Shown here: piece after piece, positions 46,301 to 55,281 of the stretch
How positions within the stretch are numbered: position 1 is the stretch's first letter
How the letters are laid out: each line of letters opens with the position of its first letter
Assembly (NCBI GenBank): GCA_050012295.1
Contig: JBEKHL010000001.1
Location: 77,074 to 141,073 of the forward strand
Source of the DNA: UBA6186 sp050012295
GTDB taxonomy: Bacteria; Pseudomonadota; Gammaproteobacteria; UBA6186; Azoamicaceae
Direction: 5' to 3'
Length of the DNA: 64,000 bases
Made by a program: the position numbers and the translations under genes
Notes under the pieces: model-generated
Told to the model about the DNA's origin: nothing
The model's input: the letters and a program-made list of their open reading frames with translations, nothing else
The model's database searches: none

Positions 46301-48232
46301 ATGTCAACAGCAACCAATAACAAACAAACTTTAAGCTTTCAAGCAGAAGTAACTCAATTATTACATTTAATGATCAACAGCCTGTATAGCAATAAAGAAA
46401 TTTTCTTACGAGAATTAATTTCTAATGCCTCAGATGCTGCTGACAAATTACGATTTGAAGCACTAGCTAACCCTACTGTTTACGAAAACGATTCAGATCT
46501 AAAAGTATGGGTGGAACTCAATAAAGATGCTCGTACTATAACTATTCGTGATAACGGAATTGGCATGAACATGGACGAGGTTATTAAAAACTTAGGAACC
46601 ATCGCAAAATCTGGTACTAAAGAGTTTTTATCTAAACTTACTGGAGACCGAGCTAAAGACTCTCAACTAATTGGTCAATTCGGGGTGGGATTTTACTCTG
46701 CATTTATAGTTGCCGATGAAGTTGAAGTCACCAGTAGACATGCTAATGACAACGTTGAAAATGGCGTTAGATGGAAATCTACCGGTAACGGGGAATATGA
46801 AATCGAAAATATAAGCAAAACAACTCGAGGTACCGAAGTAGTATTGCACTTAAAACCAAACGAAGAACAATTCTTAAATAGTTGGCATGTTAGACATGTT
46901 ATTACCAAATATTCTGATCATATTAGTCTACCTATTGTGATGGCAAAAGAAAACAATACTGAAGAAACAGACAAAGAAAAAGATAGCACAATTATAGAAG
47001 TTCCGGAAGAAGAGGTAATAAACAGAGCGATAGCTGTATGGGCTTTACCTAAACAAAACATTAAAGACGACCAATACATTGAGTTATATAAACATATCGC
47101 TCATGACTTCGAAGAACCACTAACTTGGACTCACAATAAAGTAGAAGGTAAATTAGAGTATATAACTTTATTATACATTCCTAAAAGAGCGCCTTTTGAT
47201 TTATATCATGTTGCAAAGCCTAAGGGATTAAAATTATACGTAAAACGAGTATTTATTATGGATGATGCGGAACAATTTTTACCACTATATCTACGTTTCG
47301 TGAGGGGAATTGTCGATTCTAATGATTTACCATTAAACGTTTCTAGAGAAATTTTACAACACAGCGACGTTACGGCTTCTATTCGCAGCGGTGTAGTAAA
47401 ACGAGTATTAGAAATGTTAGAAAGCATGGCAGAAAAAGACTCAACTAAATATTTAGTATTTTGGAAAGAATTTGGGCAAGTTTTAAAGGAAGGTCCAGCT
47501 GAAGATTTTAGTAATCGTGAAAAAATTGCTAAGCTATTAAGATTTAGTTCTACTTATTTAGATAATACTCAACAAGATGTTTCTCTAGATAATTATATCG
47601 AGCGTCTTAAACCAGAACAAGAAAATATTTATTATGTAACCGCTGATAGTTTTAATACTGTTAAAGCTAGTCCACATTTAGAAATTTTTAGAAAAAAAGA
47701 TATAGAAGTATTATTGTTAAGCGATAGAATTGACGAATGGATGATGAGCCATTTAACAGAATATAATGGTAAAAAATTTAAATCTATTGCTAAGGGGGAT
47801 CTAGAACTTGGAAAATTAGAAGACGAACAGTCTCAAAAAAACCAACAACAATTATCCGAAGAATTTAAAGATCTAATTGCTGATCTCAAAAAAGAATTAG
47901 GCGAACATGTTAAAGATGTGCGTATTACGGTACGACTAACAGATTCTCCAGCATGTATAGTTACAGATCAAAATGACGTAACTCCTCAAATGGAACGGAT
48001 CTTGAGAGCTGCTGGACAAGTAGTTCCTAAAACTAAGCCAATTTTAGAAATTAACCCAAAACATACTACCATTACTAATTTATGCAATTTAAAATCTAAA
48101 AATCCTAAAAAATTTACTGATTTATGTTTTGTTTTATTAGATCAAGCAATTTTAATAGAGGGTGGCCAGTTAGAAGATCCCGCTATGTTTGCTAAAAGAT
48201 TTAATAATCTAATGTTAGATTTAGTTTTTTAA
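46301..48232 (+). CDS. htpG: Hsp90-family chaperone HtpG
   Basis: ATP-dependent chaperone with the GHKL ATPase domain: FLRELISNASDAADKLRF, DNGIGMNMDEVIKNLGTIAKSGT and GQFGVGFYSAFIVADEV. The middle domain has the catalytic-loop Arg region (PLNVSREILQ). The 643-residue length is normal for bacteria. A strong ribosome site AAGGAG precedes the ATG and overlaps the recR stop. recR-htpG adjacency is also known from other gammaproteobacteria. It ends 11 bases before the convergent orphan. Confidence 0.98.
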   Translation: MSTATNNKQTLSFQAEVTQLLHLMINSLYSNKEIFLRELISNASDAADKLRFEALANPTVYENDSDLKVWVELNKDARTITIRDNGIGMNMDEVIKNLGTIAKSGTKEFLSKLTGDRAKDSQLIGQFGVGFYSAFIVADEVEVTSRHANDNVENGVRWKSTGNGEYEIENISKTTRGTEVVLHLKPNEEQFLNSWHVRHVITKYSDHISLPIVMAKENNTEETDKEKDSTIIEVPEEEVINRAIAVWALPKQNIKDDQYIELYKHIAHDFEEPLTWTHNKVEGKLEYITLLYIPKRAPFDLYHVAKPKGLKLYVKRVFIMDDAEQFLPLYLRFVRGIVDSNDLPLNVSREILQHSDVTASIRSGVVKRVLEMLESMAEKDSTKYLVFWKEFGQVLKEGPAEDFSNREKIAKLLRFSSTYLDNTQQDVSLDNYIERLKPEQENIYYVTADSFNTVKASPHLEIFRKKDIEVLLLSDRIDEWMMSHLTEYNGKKFKSIAKGDLELGKLEDEQSQKNQQQLSEEFKDLIADLKKELGEHVKDVRITVRLTDSPACIVTDQNDVTPQMERILRAAGQVVPKTKPILEINPKHTTITNLCNLKSKNPKKFTDLCFVLLDQAILIEGGQLEDPAMFAKRFNNLMLDLVF

Positions 48233-48242
48233 TAACTTTTTA

Positions 48243-49553
48243 TCAAACTAATCTAGGTTTTTTTTCCTGTCTACTAAGTGGGGTTGAAGAAGAGGCGCTA
48301 ACGGCTTCTGCTTCAACCGCTGTTAAATCGGCAACATGGTGATCCATGCTGGTATTGGTGTTAGGTATTTCTCTTGTTCTACGTATTTTACTTAATACCA
48401 TAGATGCGAATCTTCTTAACAGACCACCATTACTACTAGTTGCTGCTCTTTCCGTATAGCCTGCTCTATCATTAGCAGAGCTTAACCTTCGTATAAACAT
48501 TAACCTAGAGCGGCTATCAGATGGTTCTAATGAAGGTGGTTCTACATTTGATGAGGAAGAAGATTCTACGATATATTTTTTTAATTTATCCCCAGCTGTT
48601 GATACCGTATGTTTTGTGGTTATTTTTTCAAGAAATTTTTTAAGATTTTTAATTTTACTAACTTCCCTGGGCCTTTCAAGTTCTTTTAACACCCCTAATA
48701 TAAAAACCGCATTATTAAAATTATTTATTTTTTTTTGTAAAAATTTTAGATCAAATTTAACTAAAAAATTTTTCCAACAATCTTTAGGTAATGCATGTAA
48801 AACTTCAATAAGATCGTCAGATATTTTTATAATATTTTGTAAATATCTTTTGTTAAATTGTTCTAAAAAATTAAACTTTAATCGTACTTGGTCCATGTAA
48901 GTAACATGAGTACAATCTGATTGCGGCAACGTAGTTAAAATTTTGACAAAAATTTGAATGTTTATTTGTCGTTTTGATGGTTGATCAATACCGTAAAGCT
49001 CTTTTAAACATTCTATTCCTCTAGATAAATTTTCTAGATTTAACAAACGTAAAATTTCAAATTGTTGTTCTAAATTTAATATCTTAAAAAAATCTAGTTG
49101 TCTTTTAAGAGAATAAATACGTAACAATACTTCTTTGGGCAATTCTTCTATAGATAGTTTTGATTTTAATTCTTGCACCAAAAACGAAAGTACTGCAGAT
49201 TCTTCTGAATGTGTCCAGTAATTATTTTCTTCGATAATATTTAAAAAACTTATTAAGATGTTAAAATGTTTTCCTAAACTTAATAATCTTAAAAAATTAA
49301 GCTGTTTTTTTAAGGATAACAACTTTAAAAACCCTTGTGTATATAGATCTTTTTCTGGTAATTTTATTAATTGTTGTACAACAACAACTAATATTCTATG
49401 TTGTTTATGGGACAATGTATCAAAATCTTCTTCCAGCAATTTTTCAAACCCTCCTCTAGAGGGATATTCACAATCGCTACTACTCGCAACAGTTACCGGA
49501 GAAAGAGCCACCCAACCAGAATCGCTATCTTCACTTTGAGTTTTATGAAACAT
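48243..49553 (-). CDS. Unknown helical protein with internal repeat and basic C-terminal tail
   Basis: I do not recognise this 436-residue protein. Residues about 75-104 (FLKLLSLKKQLNFLRLLSLG...) and 143-172 (LLRIYSLKRQLDFFKILNLE...) are clear copies of a Leu-rich helical unit, with a weaker third copy near residue 220 (RLKFNFLEQFNKRYLQNII). The C-terminal 100 residues are low complexity, rich in Ser, Arg and Ala, and end in SRQEKKPRLV, a basic patch like a nuclear localisation signal. There is no signal peptide. It is alone on the minus strand between htpG and the GGDEF-EAL gene. A host-directed role is possible but unproven. Confidence 0.6.
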   Translation of the reverse strand: MFHKTQSEDSDSGWVALSPVTVASSSDCEYPSRGGFEKLLEEDFDTLSHKQHRILVVVVQQLIKLPEKDLYTQGFLKLLSLKKQLNFLRLLSLGKHFNILISFLNIIEENNYWTHSEESAVLSFLVQELKSKLSIEELPKEVLLRIYSLKRQLDFFKILNLEQQFEILRLLNLENLSRGIECLKELYGIDQPSKRQINIQIFVKILTTLPQSDCTHVTYMDQVRLKFNFLEQFNKRYLQNIIKISDDLIEVLHALPKDCWKNFLVKFDLKFLQKKINNFNNAVFILGVLKELERPREVSKIKNLKKFLEKITTKHTVSTAGDKLKKYIVESSSSSNVEPPSLEPSDSRSRLMFIRRLSSANDRAGYTERAATSSNGGLLRRFASMVLSKIRRTREIPNTNTSMDHHVADLTAVEAEAVSASSSTPLSRQEKKPRLV

Positions 49554-49616
49554 AAATTACCCATATCTAAAATTAAAACACCGGTATTATATACTTTATA
49601 AAAATGAATTCTAGTT

Positions 49617-51347
49617 TTATTTTTCAATATAGTTTTTTAATAACTTAGTAGTTTCATCTGCTGTTGCTGGCTTTCCAAAAAGAAACCCTTGAGCTGCATC
49701 AGTAAATATTGCATTTACAGCCGCTAGTTGTTCTTTAGTTTCTATACCTTCTGCAACCACATGTAACTTTAACCCTTCTGCAACAGTGGCTATAGATTGA
49801 ATAATTGCTCCAAGTTCAGGATGTTCGGTAAAACTATTAATTAGGGTTCGATTAATCTTAATACAGTCAACAGGAAATTGTTTAACAGCAGCAAACTTTG
49901 AATAGCAGGTACCAAATTCATCAAGGGTAATACCAATTCCTAACTGTTTTAGTTCGCATAACTTAGGCACCATAGTATTTCCGTTAATTAAAAATATTTT
50001 TTCGGATATTTCAATTTCTAAATATTTTGCATCAAGTTGAGTTTCTTCTAATACTTGTTTGATAATTTTTGTCATATCTTCTTGTTTTAGCTGACATTCG
50101 GAGATATTTACTGATATTTTAATACGAGGTAAATTACTATCATGCCAAAATTTTAATTGAGCACAAGCAGTTTTTAATACCCACAACCCTATAGAAAATA
50201 TTGTACCACTAGATTCGGCGATGGGGATTAAAGTACTTGGCGGTACCATACCTAATTGTGGATGTTGCCAACGTATTAACACCTCCACACTTTTAATTTG
50301 GTTAGTATTTAAATCAATAACTGGTTGATAATGCAAAAACAGTTCTTTTTTTTGTATAGCAATATGTAAATCATGTTCTAGCTGCAACCGCATTAATAGT
50401 TGCGTAGACATCTCCTCATTATAAATTCTAAAAGTGTTTTTTCCTTTTTCTTTAGCATGATACATAGCTGCATCAGCATTTTTAATAAGAGTAACTGCAT
50501 CGGCACCATCTTGTGGATAAAAACTGATCCCAATACTAGCAGTAACTATAAGTTCTTGTTCAACAAAATTATATGGTTGAACAATATATTTAAAAAATCT
50601 ATCAATTATTTTATTAAAGTATTCTAATCCAATATTGTTAGATGTCATTGTTACTACAAATTCATCCCCACTTAATCTAGCAACGATGTCTTCTTCTCTC
50701 ACATATTTTTTTAATCGTTGTCCAAAAGTTTTTAGTAATTGATCACCAACATTATGACCAAAAGTATCGTTAATAGCTTTAAACGAATCTAAATCAATAA
50801 AAAATACTGCAATATAGTTATTATTACGTTTTGCATAAGCAATCTCTTTCTGTAACTGATCTATTAATAAATGCCTATTTGGCAGCCCAGTTAATGAGTC
50901 AAACATTGCTTGTTGTTCTAATTGGTTTTCTAATTGTTTCCTTAAAGTAATATTTCTAAAACTATATACAATACCTGTAACTCCTGCTTCAATATTTTTA
51001 ACCATTATATATTGTTCAAGATAAGTTTCGTTATGTAGTCTAATTTCACTTGCTGCTTCTTGTTGAATGTTTGGCGAAAATGTTAATGAAGTGTTTGCCT
51101 TAATTTGCATATGTTTAAAAACTTCCACTGCGCTGCCTTGCTCTAAGATATTAAGGGGAAGCTCCCACGATTCAACAAATGATTCATTATATAACAACAC
51201 GTTTTCTTGGTTTTTATCTACAACTAAAATGCCTAAACTCATTGTTTGAAATATAAGTTTAGTTAAAGCTAATTCTTTATTTAATTGGCTTGAGCTTAAT
51301 TGAGCTTGTATTGACCTATTGTCAATATTTTTTTTAGGTTTATGCAT
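49617..51347 (-). CDS. PAS-GGDEF-EAL cyclic-di-GMP signalling protein
   Basis: A 576-residue protein with no membrane span. A PAS sensor (about 25-135) is followed by a diguanylate cyclase domain (145-310) with active site SGDEF at 226-230 and an inhibitory I-site RxxD at 217-220 at the canonical five-residue spacing. The EAL domain (about 325-576) has EVL-x-R at 355-359, NIS, EIE, and QGFLFGKP, but the DDFGTG and KID motifs read DEFGTC (476-481) and KIN (497-499). Cyclase activity looks possible; the phosphodiesterase could be weakened. The gene is monocistronic and the ligand of the PAS domain is unknown. Confidence 0.9.
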   Translation of the reverse strand: MHKPKKNIDNRSIQAQLSSSQLNKELALTKLIFQTMSLGILVVDKNQENVLLYNESFVESWELPLNILEQGSAVEVFKHMQIKANTSLTFSPNIQQEAASEIRLHNETYLEQYIMVKNIEAGVTGIVYSFRNITLRKQLENQLEQQAMFDSLTGLPNRHLLIDQLQKEIAYAKRNNNYIAVFFIDLDSFKAINDTFGHNVGDQLLKTFGQRLKKYVREEDIVARLSGDEFVVTMTSNNIGLEYFNKIIDRFFKYIVQPYNFVEQELIVTASIGISFYPQDGADAVTLIKNADAAMYHAKEKGKNTFRIYNEEMSTQLLMRLQLEHDLHIAIQKKELFLHYQPVIDLNTNQIKSVEVLIRWQHPQLGMVPPSTLIPIAESSGTIFSIGLWVLKTACAQLKFWHDSNLPRIKISVNISECQLKQEDMTKIIKQVLEETQLDAKYLEIEISEKIFLINGNTMVPKLCELKQLGIGITLDEFGTCYSKFAAVKQFPVDCIKINRTLINSFTEHPELGAIIQSIATVAEGLKLHVVAEGIETKEQLAAVNAIFTDAAQGFLFGKPATADETTKLLKNYIEK

Positions 51348-51472
51348 AAAAAAAATTAAGATTATTAATTAAGATGATTAAGTAGTCTAATTAATATTAG
51401 TTGATTAAATACCAAACATCAATGTGTATAAAACACATTGCATTTAAAATTTGAGTATTTTAAGATGAAAAT

Positions 51473-51568
51473 ATGACTGTTATTTACAATAAAATTATCT
51501 GGTTGACAATCTTTTTAAGTATTTTATTAATTTCTTGTGGACAGAGCGGACCTTTATACTTACCATAA
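51473..51568 (+). CDS. lptM: LptM-type small lipoprotein (YifL family)
   Basis: A 31-residue open frame, MTVIYNKIIWLTIFLSILL then ISCGQSGPLYLP. It has a lipoprotein signal peptide with lipobox LISC and the hallmark CGQ(S/K)GPLYLP mature sequence. LptM helps LptD reach its oxidised, mature form at the outer membrane; this role is known from E. coli. The gene is 30 bases before dapF, as in many gammaproteobacteria. Lgt and LspA (the latter in this window) would process it; DsbB, three genes downstream, belongs to the same disulfide-forming context. Confidence 0.9.
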   Translation: MTVIYNKIIWLTIFLSILLISCGQSGPLYLP

Positions 51569-51598
51569 TTTTTTTAAAAATAAGATAATGAGAGCTAC

Positions 51599-52420
51599 AT
51601 GCTAGTTAATTTTACTAAAATGCACGTCTTGGGTAACGATTTTATAATGATAGATGCTATTACTCAAAAAATTAAACTACATAGCGCCTATATTAAAAAA
51701 ATTGCTAACCGTAATACCGGGATCGGTTGCGATCAAATTATCTTGTTAGAGCCACCCAAAGAACCAACGGCAGATTATTATTATAAAATATATAACGCTA
51801 ATGGTAAAATTGCTGAACAATGCTTAAACGGCGCTAGATGTACAGCTAGATTTGCTTTAGATTCAGGATTAGTAAATAAACAAACGATTGTTGCAGATTG
51901 TATGGCCGGCAGAGTAACTTTCTCTGTAGAAAACAACCTGTTAATTTCAGCTAATTTAGGAATAATTAATCCTGCTATAAATAGCTATTTATTAAAGCTA
52001 AAAAACAGTAATATTGATTGTAAAATACATAGTTTATCTATTGGTAATCCACATGCTATTGTTTTATTACCTAACGAAATATCAACAGAATACCCAGAAA
52101 TAGAACACCCAAAATACTGTTTATTAGCAGAAGATATTAATAATCAAGATATGTTTTCTTCTGGAATAAACATTGGTTTTATTAGAGTTATTGATGCTAA
52201 CAGCATTAGATTACGCGTGTTCGAACGTGGCGTTGGTGAAACTTTATCTTGTGGAAGTAATACCGTAGCTGCATTTTTAGTAGCAAAACATTTAAAATTG
52301 ATAGCTAATCGTGCTAAAATTTTGTTTAAATTAGGAACTCTACATGTTAAATTAGAAAATGATTGTTTAATTATTAGAGGCCCAACAAATTCAGTATTTA
52401 TTGGTAAGTTTAAAATTTAG
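51599..52420 (+). CDS. dapF: Diaminopimelate epimerase, with unusual substrate-loop residues
   Basis: Interconverts LL- and meso-diaminopimelate using two cysteines. The fold is clear over 273 residues: FTKMHVLGNDFIMIDA, IGNPHAIVLL and VFERGVGETLSCGSN. The first catalytic Cys is in EQCLNGARC (usual CGNGARC) and the second in LSCGSNTVA (usual ACGSGA/CGTGA). Both Cys remain but Gly to Leu and Gly-Ala to Asn-Thr changes sit next to them, so activity or substrate may differ. The start is ATG at 51599 with GAGAG upstream. It follows lptM and precedes a porin. Confidence 0.93.
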   Translation: MLVNFTKMHVLGNDFIMIDAITQKIKLHSAYIKKIANRNTGIGCDQIILLEPPKEPTADYYYKIYNANGKIAEQCLNGARCTARFALDSGLVNKQTIVADCMAGRVTFSVENNLLISANLGIINPAINSYLLKLKNSNIDCKIHSLSIGNPHAIVLLPNEISTEYPEIEHPKYCLLAEDINNQDMFSSGINIGFIRVIDANSIRLRVFERGVGETLSCGSNTVAAFLVAKHLKLIANRAKILFKLGTLHVKLENDCLIIRGPTNSVFIGKFKI

Positions 52421-52441
52421 ATTTTTAACAAGGGGAGTAAC

Positions 52442-53689
52442 ATGAAAAAATGTATTACTATGCTAAGTTTAGGTTTGGGGATTATTTCTTCATTTTCAGT
52501 CCACGCTAACACTAATTATAAAGATGGTTTACAATTTGGCTCTCAAGATGATCCGTATTGGTTTAAAGTCAATGGAGCATTAATGCTAGATGAGCGACTT
52601 TTTTTTGGGAAAAAACAAGGAAATCTACATAGCGGCGCTTATATTAAAAAATTTGATGTAGATCTTTCTGGTGGCCTTGGTAAAGATTTATCTTTTACTA
52701 CTGGTGTTGGTTTTAAAGCTCATCATTCTAAGGTAGAAGTTAACGATGCTTATATAACCTATAGTGGATTTAAATGGTTAGGAGAAAATTTTAATGTTTC
52801 TGTTGGTAAAGTAAACCCTAGCTTTTGTCTAGAAAGTACTAGCAGTAGTAAATGGACCCCTTTCTTAGAAAGAAGCATAGCAACTACTGCTTTTAGTCCG
52901 GATCCTGGTTTAGGGATTAGCGTCAGTAAATGGCAAAAAGATTACTCTATTAGTGTAACTCTAACTCAACCAAAACCAACCGATAAAACTAAAGATGAAA
53001 ACGGTAAAGAAGTAAAACATTCTGATCGATTACAACTAAATACTAGGTTAACCAAAGCACATTTTTTTGGCGATCATAAATTTTTACAATTAGGTTTTTC
53101 TGGTCATATTAAAGATGATGGGCATATGGGTATAGAATTTTCTACTAGCCCAGAAGCTAACTCTCGTCACTCTACTGATATGCTGCTTAACACCACTATT
53201 AATAATAAAAAAATTAAGGCTAAAAATCACTACACTATAGGCTTAGAATTATTGGGACAAGATGGCCCATTAAGTGGTCAAGCTGAAGGCTTACTTACTA
53301 AAGTTAAGCGCGACAAAAGTCAACTAAGTTATAATAATCCAAATCAACCAGGCCAAAATTTAACCTTTAAAGGATACTATGCTAATATTAACTATGTATT
53401 AACAGGGGAATCACGGATCTTTAAAGAATGCCTTGGTATTTTAGGACAAGTAATTCCTAATAAGGAAAGTGGCGCCTGGGAAGTATCTGGCCGTTATAGT
53501 TTTTTAAACCTTAACGATAAGGATATAGTTGGTGGCACAGATCATAGTATTGGAGCAGCAGTCACTTGGTACGCCAACAAAAATATTGCTGTTACTGGTG
53601 AATACTTGAAACATCACCTTAAAAGAAATGGTACTTTAGCAAAGTTAAACTTTGATAGTGTTGGAGCTAGGTTACAATTTGTATTTTAA
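52442..53689 (+). CDS. OprO/OprP-type outer membrane porin
   Basis: A 415-residue outer-membrane beta-barrel. A signal peptide (KKCITMLSLGLGIISSFSVHA) is cleaved before NTNYK. The mature protein has many alternating strands, and the C-terminal residue is Phe (LQFVF), the BAM signal. Strand patterns such as FDVDLSGGLGKDLSFTTGVGF and VNDAYITYSGFKWLGENFNVSVGKVNP match phosphate-selective porin O/P family proteins, but anion selectivity is not proven. A strong AGGGGAG ribosome site lies upstream. It could feed phosphate or polyphosphate-like anions into the periplasm. It overlaps the following dsbB frame by 38 bases. Confidence 0.85.
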   Translation: MKKCITMLSLGLGIISSFSVHANTNYKDGLQFGSQDDPYWFKVNGALMLDERLFFGKKQGNLHSGAYIKKFDVDLSGGLGKDLSFTTGVGFKAHHSKVEVNDAYITYSGFKWLGENFNVSVGKVNPSFCLESTSSSKWTPFLERSIATTAFSPDPGLGISVSKWQKDYSISVTLTQPKPTDKTKDENGKEVKHSDRLQLNTRLTKAHFFGDHKFLQLGFSGHIKDDGHMGIEFSTSPEANSRHSTDMLLNTTINNKKIKAKNHYTIGLELLGQDGPLSGQAEGLLTKVKRDKSQLSYNNPNQPGQNLTFKGYYANINYVLTGESRIFKECLGILGQVIPNKESGAWEVSGRYSFLNLNDKDIVGGTDHSIGAAVTWYANKNIAVTGEYLKHHLKRNGTLAKLNFDSVGARLQFVF

Positions 53690-54302
53690 AAATTATTTAA
53701 ATAAATTACTCACAGTGCAATACTTTTTTATAATTGTTGCACTGTGTTGTGTTTTTGTATTAATTGGTTCTTATTTTACTGAAAATATCTTAATAATAGA
53801 TCCTTGTATTCTTTGTACTATGCAAAGAATACTATTTATTTGGATTTTTGGAATTTGTATCGCTGGTTTTTTACTAGAGCTTATTATTACCAATTTATTT
53901 TTAAAAAATTTCTTTACTACATTAATAACTAACATTTTAGTTGGATTCTTTGTAGCTAACGTTCTAATCTGTAGCGTTATCGGTATTTTAATAGCTGGTA
54001 GACAATCTTGGTTACAATCATTTGCAAAAAATAATCTTCACCAAAATATTTATAGTTGTAGCGCTGGCTTAGAACAGTTAATAATGCAGCATCCTATTTT
54101 TATGATATTTAGCATGGCTCTTAAAGGAACACTAGAATGTTCTCAGATTCATCTTAAAATTTTAGGGTTATCATTAGCTAATTGGAGCTTAATAATTTTT
54201 ACTATGATTTTACTATTCGGTGGTGCAGTAATTTATAAAAAACTAACAACTATAAAAATATCTAATATGATTATTCTACTAAAACGTCTAAAATTTAATT
54301 AA
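53652..54302 (+). CDS. dsbB: Disulfide bond formation protein B
   Basis: Inner-membrane quinone reductase that reoxidises DsbA. It has four membrane helices; the first periplasmic loop holds PCILC and the second loop has a Cys pair (YSCSAGLEQ and LECSQIHLKILGLSLANWSL), aligned to the E. coli Cys104-Cys130 loop and following GLExPQW-type segment. The ATG at 53652 overlaps the porin by 38 bases; TTG or GTG codons just downstream (53679, 53715) are alternative starts that would give a more usual length. No DsbA is in the window. Confidence 0.85.
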   Translation: MIVLELGYNLYFKNYLNKLLTVQYFFIIVALCCVFVLIGSYFTENILIIDPCILCTMQRILFIWIFGICIAGFLLELIITNLFLKNFFTTLITNILVGFFVANVLICSVIGILIAGRQSWLQSFAKNNLHQNIYSCSAGLEQLIMQHPIFMIFSMALKGTLECSQIHLKILGLSLANWSLIIFTMILLFGGAVIYKKLTTIKISNMIILLKRLKFN

Positions 54303-54310
54303 GATTTTAG
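54288..54310. terminator. Weak AT-rich hairpin between dsbB and plsY
   Basis: CTAAAAT (54288-54294) and ATTTTAG (54304-54310) form a 7-bp AT-rich stem between the convergent dsbB and plsY, with short T-rich flanks on the plus-strand side. It may help stop transcription, but the stem contains a single G-C pair. Confidence 0.25.
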
Positions 54311-54897
54311 TATATTTTAATTTTGCATTCAGTTTTATTGAATAAATTTTTAATATTTTGTTTATGTCTAAACAAAATTAATAAGCTAATAATCATAATA
54401 CAAACAGCAAAATCTCTGTTAGGTAGCCAAAAAGTCGAAATTATAGCAACTATAGTTGCACTTATGGCCGCTAATGATGAAATTCTAAATATCAAAAATA
54501 CTAAAACCCAAGTTAAAAGTAGTAATAACGATAATTGCCAATAAAATGCTGCAATAATACCTAATGTAATTGCTATTCCTTTACCGCCACGAAACTTAAA
54601 AAATATTGGGAATAACTGGCCTAAAAAACCAGCCAAAGCAGCTATTGAAATAGCCCAGCTAGGCATAGATAATAATTGTACTGTCCATACTGTAAAAAAT
54701 CCTTTTAAAACATCTAAAAATAGAACCAAAACAGCAAGATTCTTGCCAGCTATACGCAACACATTAGTTGTTCCTGGATTTTTGGAGCCTTGTTCCCTAG
54801 GATCTGGTAATCTAAATAGTCGGCATAATAAAATAGCGCTAGATACAGAACCAATTAAGTATGCACAGATTATTAAAGTAAATGCTAATGGAGTCAT
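54307..54897 (-). CDS. plsY: Glycerol-3-phosphate acyltransferase PlsY
   Basis: Transfers acyl groups from acyl-phosphate to glycerol-3-phosphate, the first step of phospholipid synthesis. The 196-residue inner-membrane protein has the three family motifs: GSKNPGTTNVLR, FRGGKGIAI and the later FRHKQNIKNL. About five membrane helices are visible. Its start lies three bases from that of folB on the opposite strand, so no promoter fits between them; no clear ribosome site is visible. The divergent plsY-folB pair is a gammaproteobacterial gene-order trait. Confidence 0.96.
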   Translation of the reverse strand: MTPLAFTLIICAYLIGSVSSAILLCRLFRLPDPREQGSKNPGTTNVLRIAGKNLAVLVLFLDVLKGFFTVWTVQLLSMPSWAISIAALAGFLGQLFPIFFKFRGGKGIAITLGIIAAFYWQLSLLLLLTWVLVFLIFRISSLAAISATIVAIISTFWLPNRDFAVCIMIISLLILFRHKQNIKNLFNKTECKIKIY

Positions 54898-54900
54898 ATA

Positions 54901-55281
54901 ATGGATACAGTTTTTATTAACGATTTAATAGTAAATATCACCATAGGTAATAATGCCTGGGAAAGAACAATAAAACAACCCATAACTTTAAATTTATCTA
55001 TAATTACCAACTTTTTAAAGGCCGCTGAACAAGATGAATTATCCTTAACCATTGACTATTCACTTATAGTCAATAATATTATTGAATTTTGTAACAACAC
55101 TAATTTTAAATTATTAGAATCCCTGATAATTGGAATAGAACAATTAATCATATCTAAGTATCAATCCAGCATAATAGGCTTAGAAATTAGCGCTAAAAAA
55201 TTATTTGCTTTAACTAACACTAAAGAAGTCGGGGTAAAAATTGCGAGATCCTACACCAGAAGCCAAACAACATGGAATTAA
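54901..55281 (+). CDS. folB: Dihydroneopterin aldolase
   Basis: Cleaves dihydroneopterin in folate synthesis. The 126-residue protein has the family start VFINDLIVNITIGNNAWERT (Glu of the WER motif), TIDYSLIVNNIIEF and LESLIIGIEQLII, and the catalytic Lys region LEISAKKLFALTNTKEVGV. Its ribosome site GGAG is seven bases upstream, inside the plsY start region. It overlaps midA by 41 bases. Confidence 0.92.
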   Translation: MDTVFINDLIVNITIGNNAWERTIKQPITLNLSIITNFLKAAEQDELSLTIDYSLIVNNIIEFCNNTNFKLLESLIIGIEQLIISKYQSSIIGLEISAKKLFALTNTKEVGVKIARSYTRSQTTWN

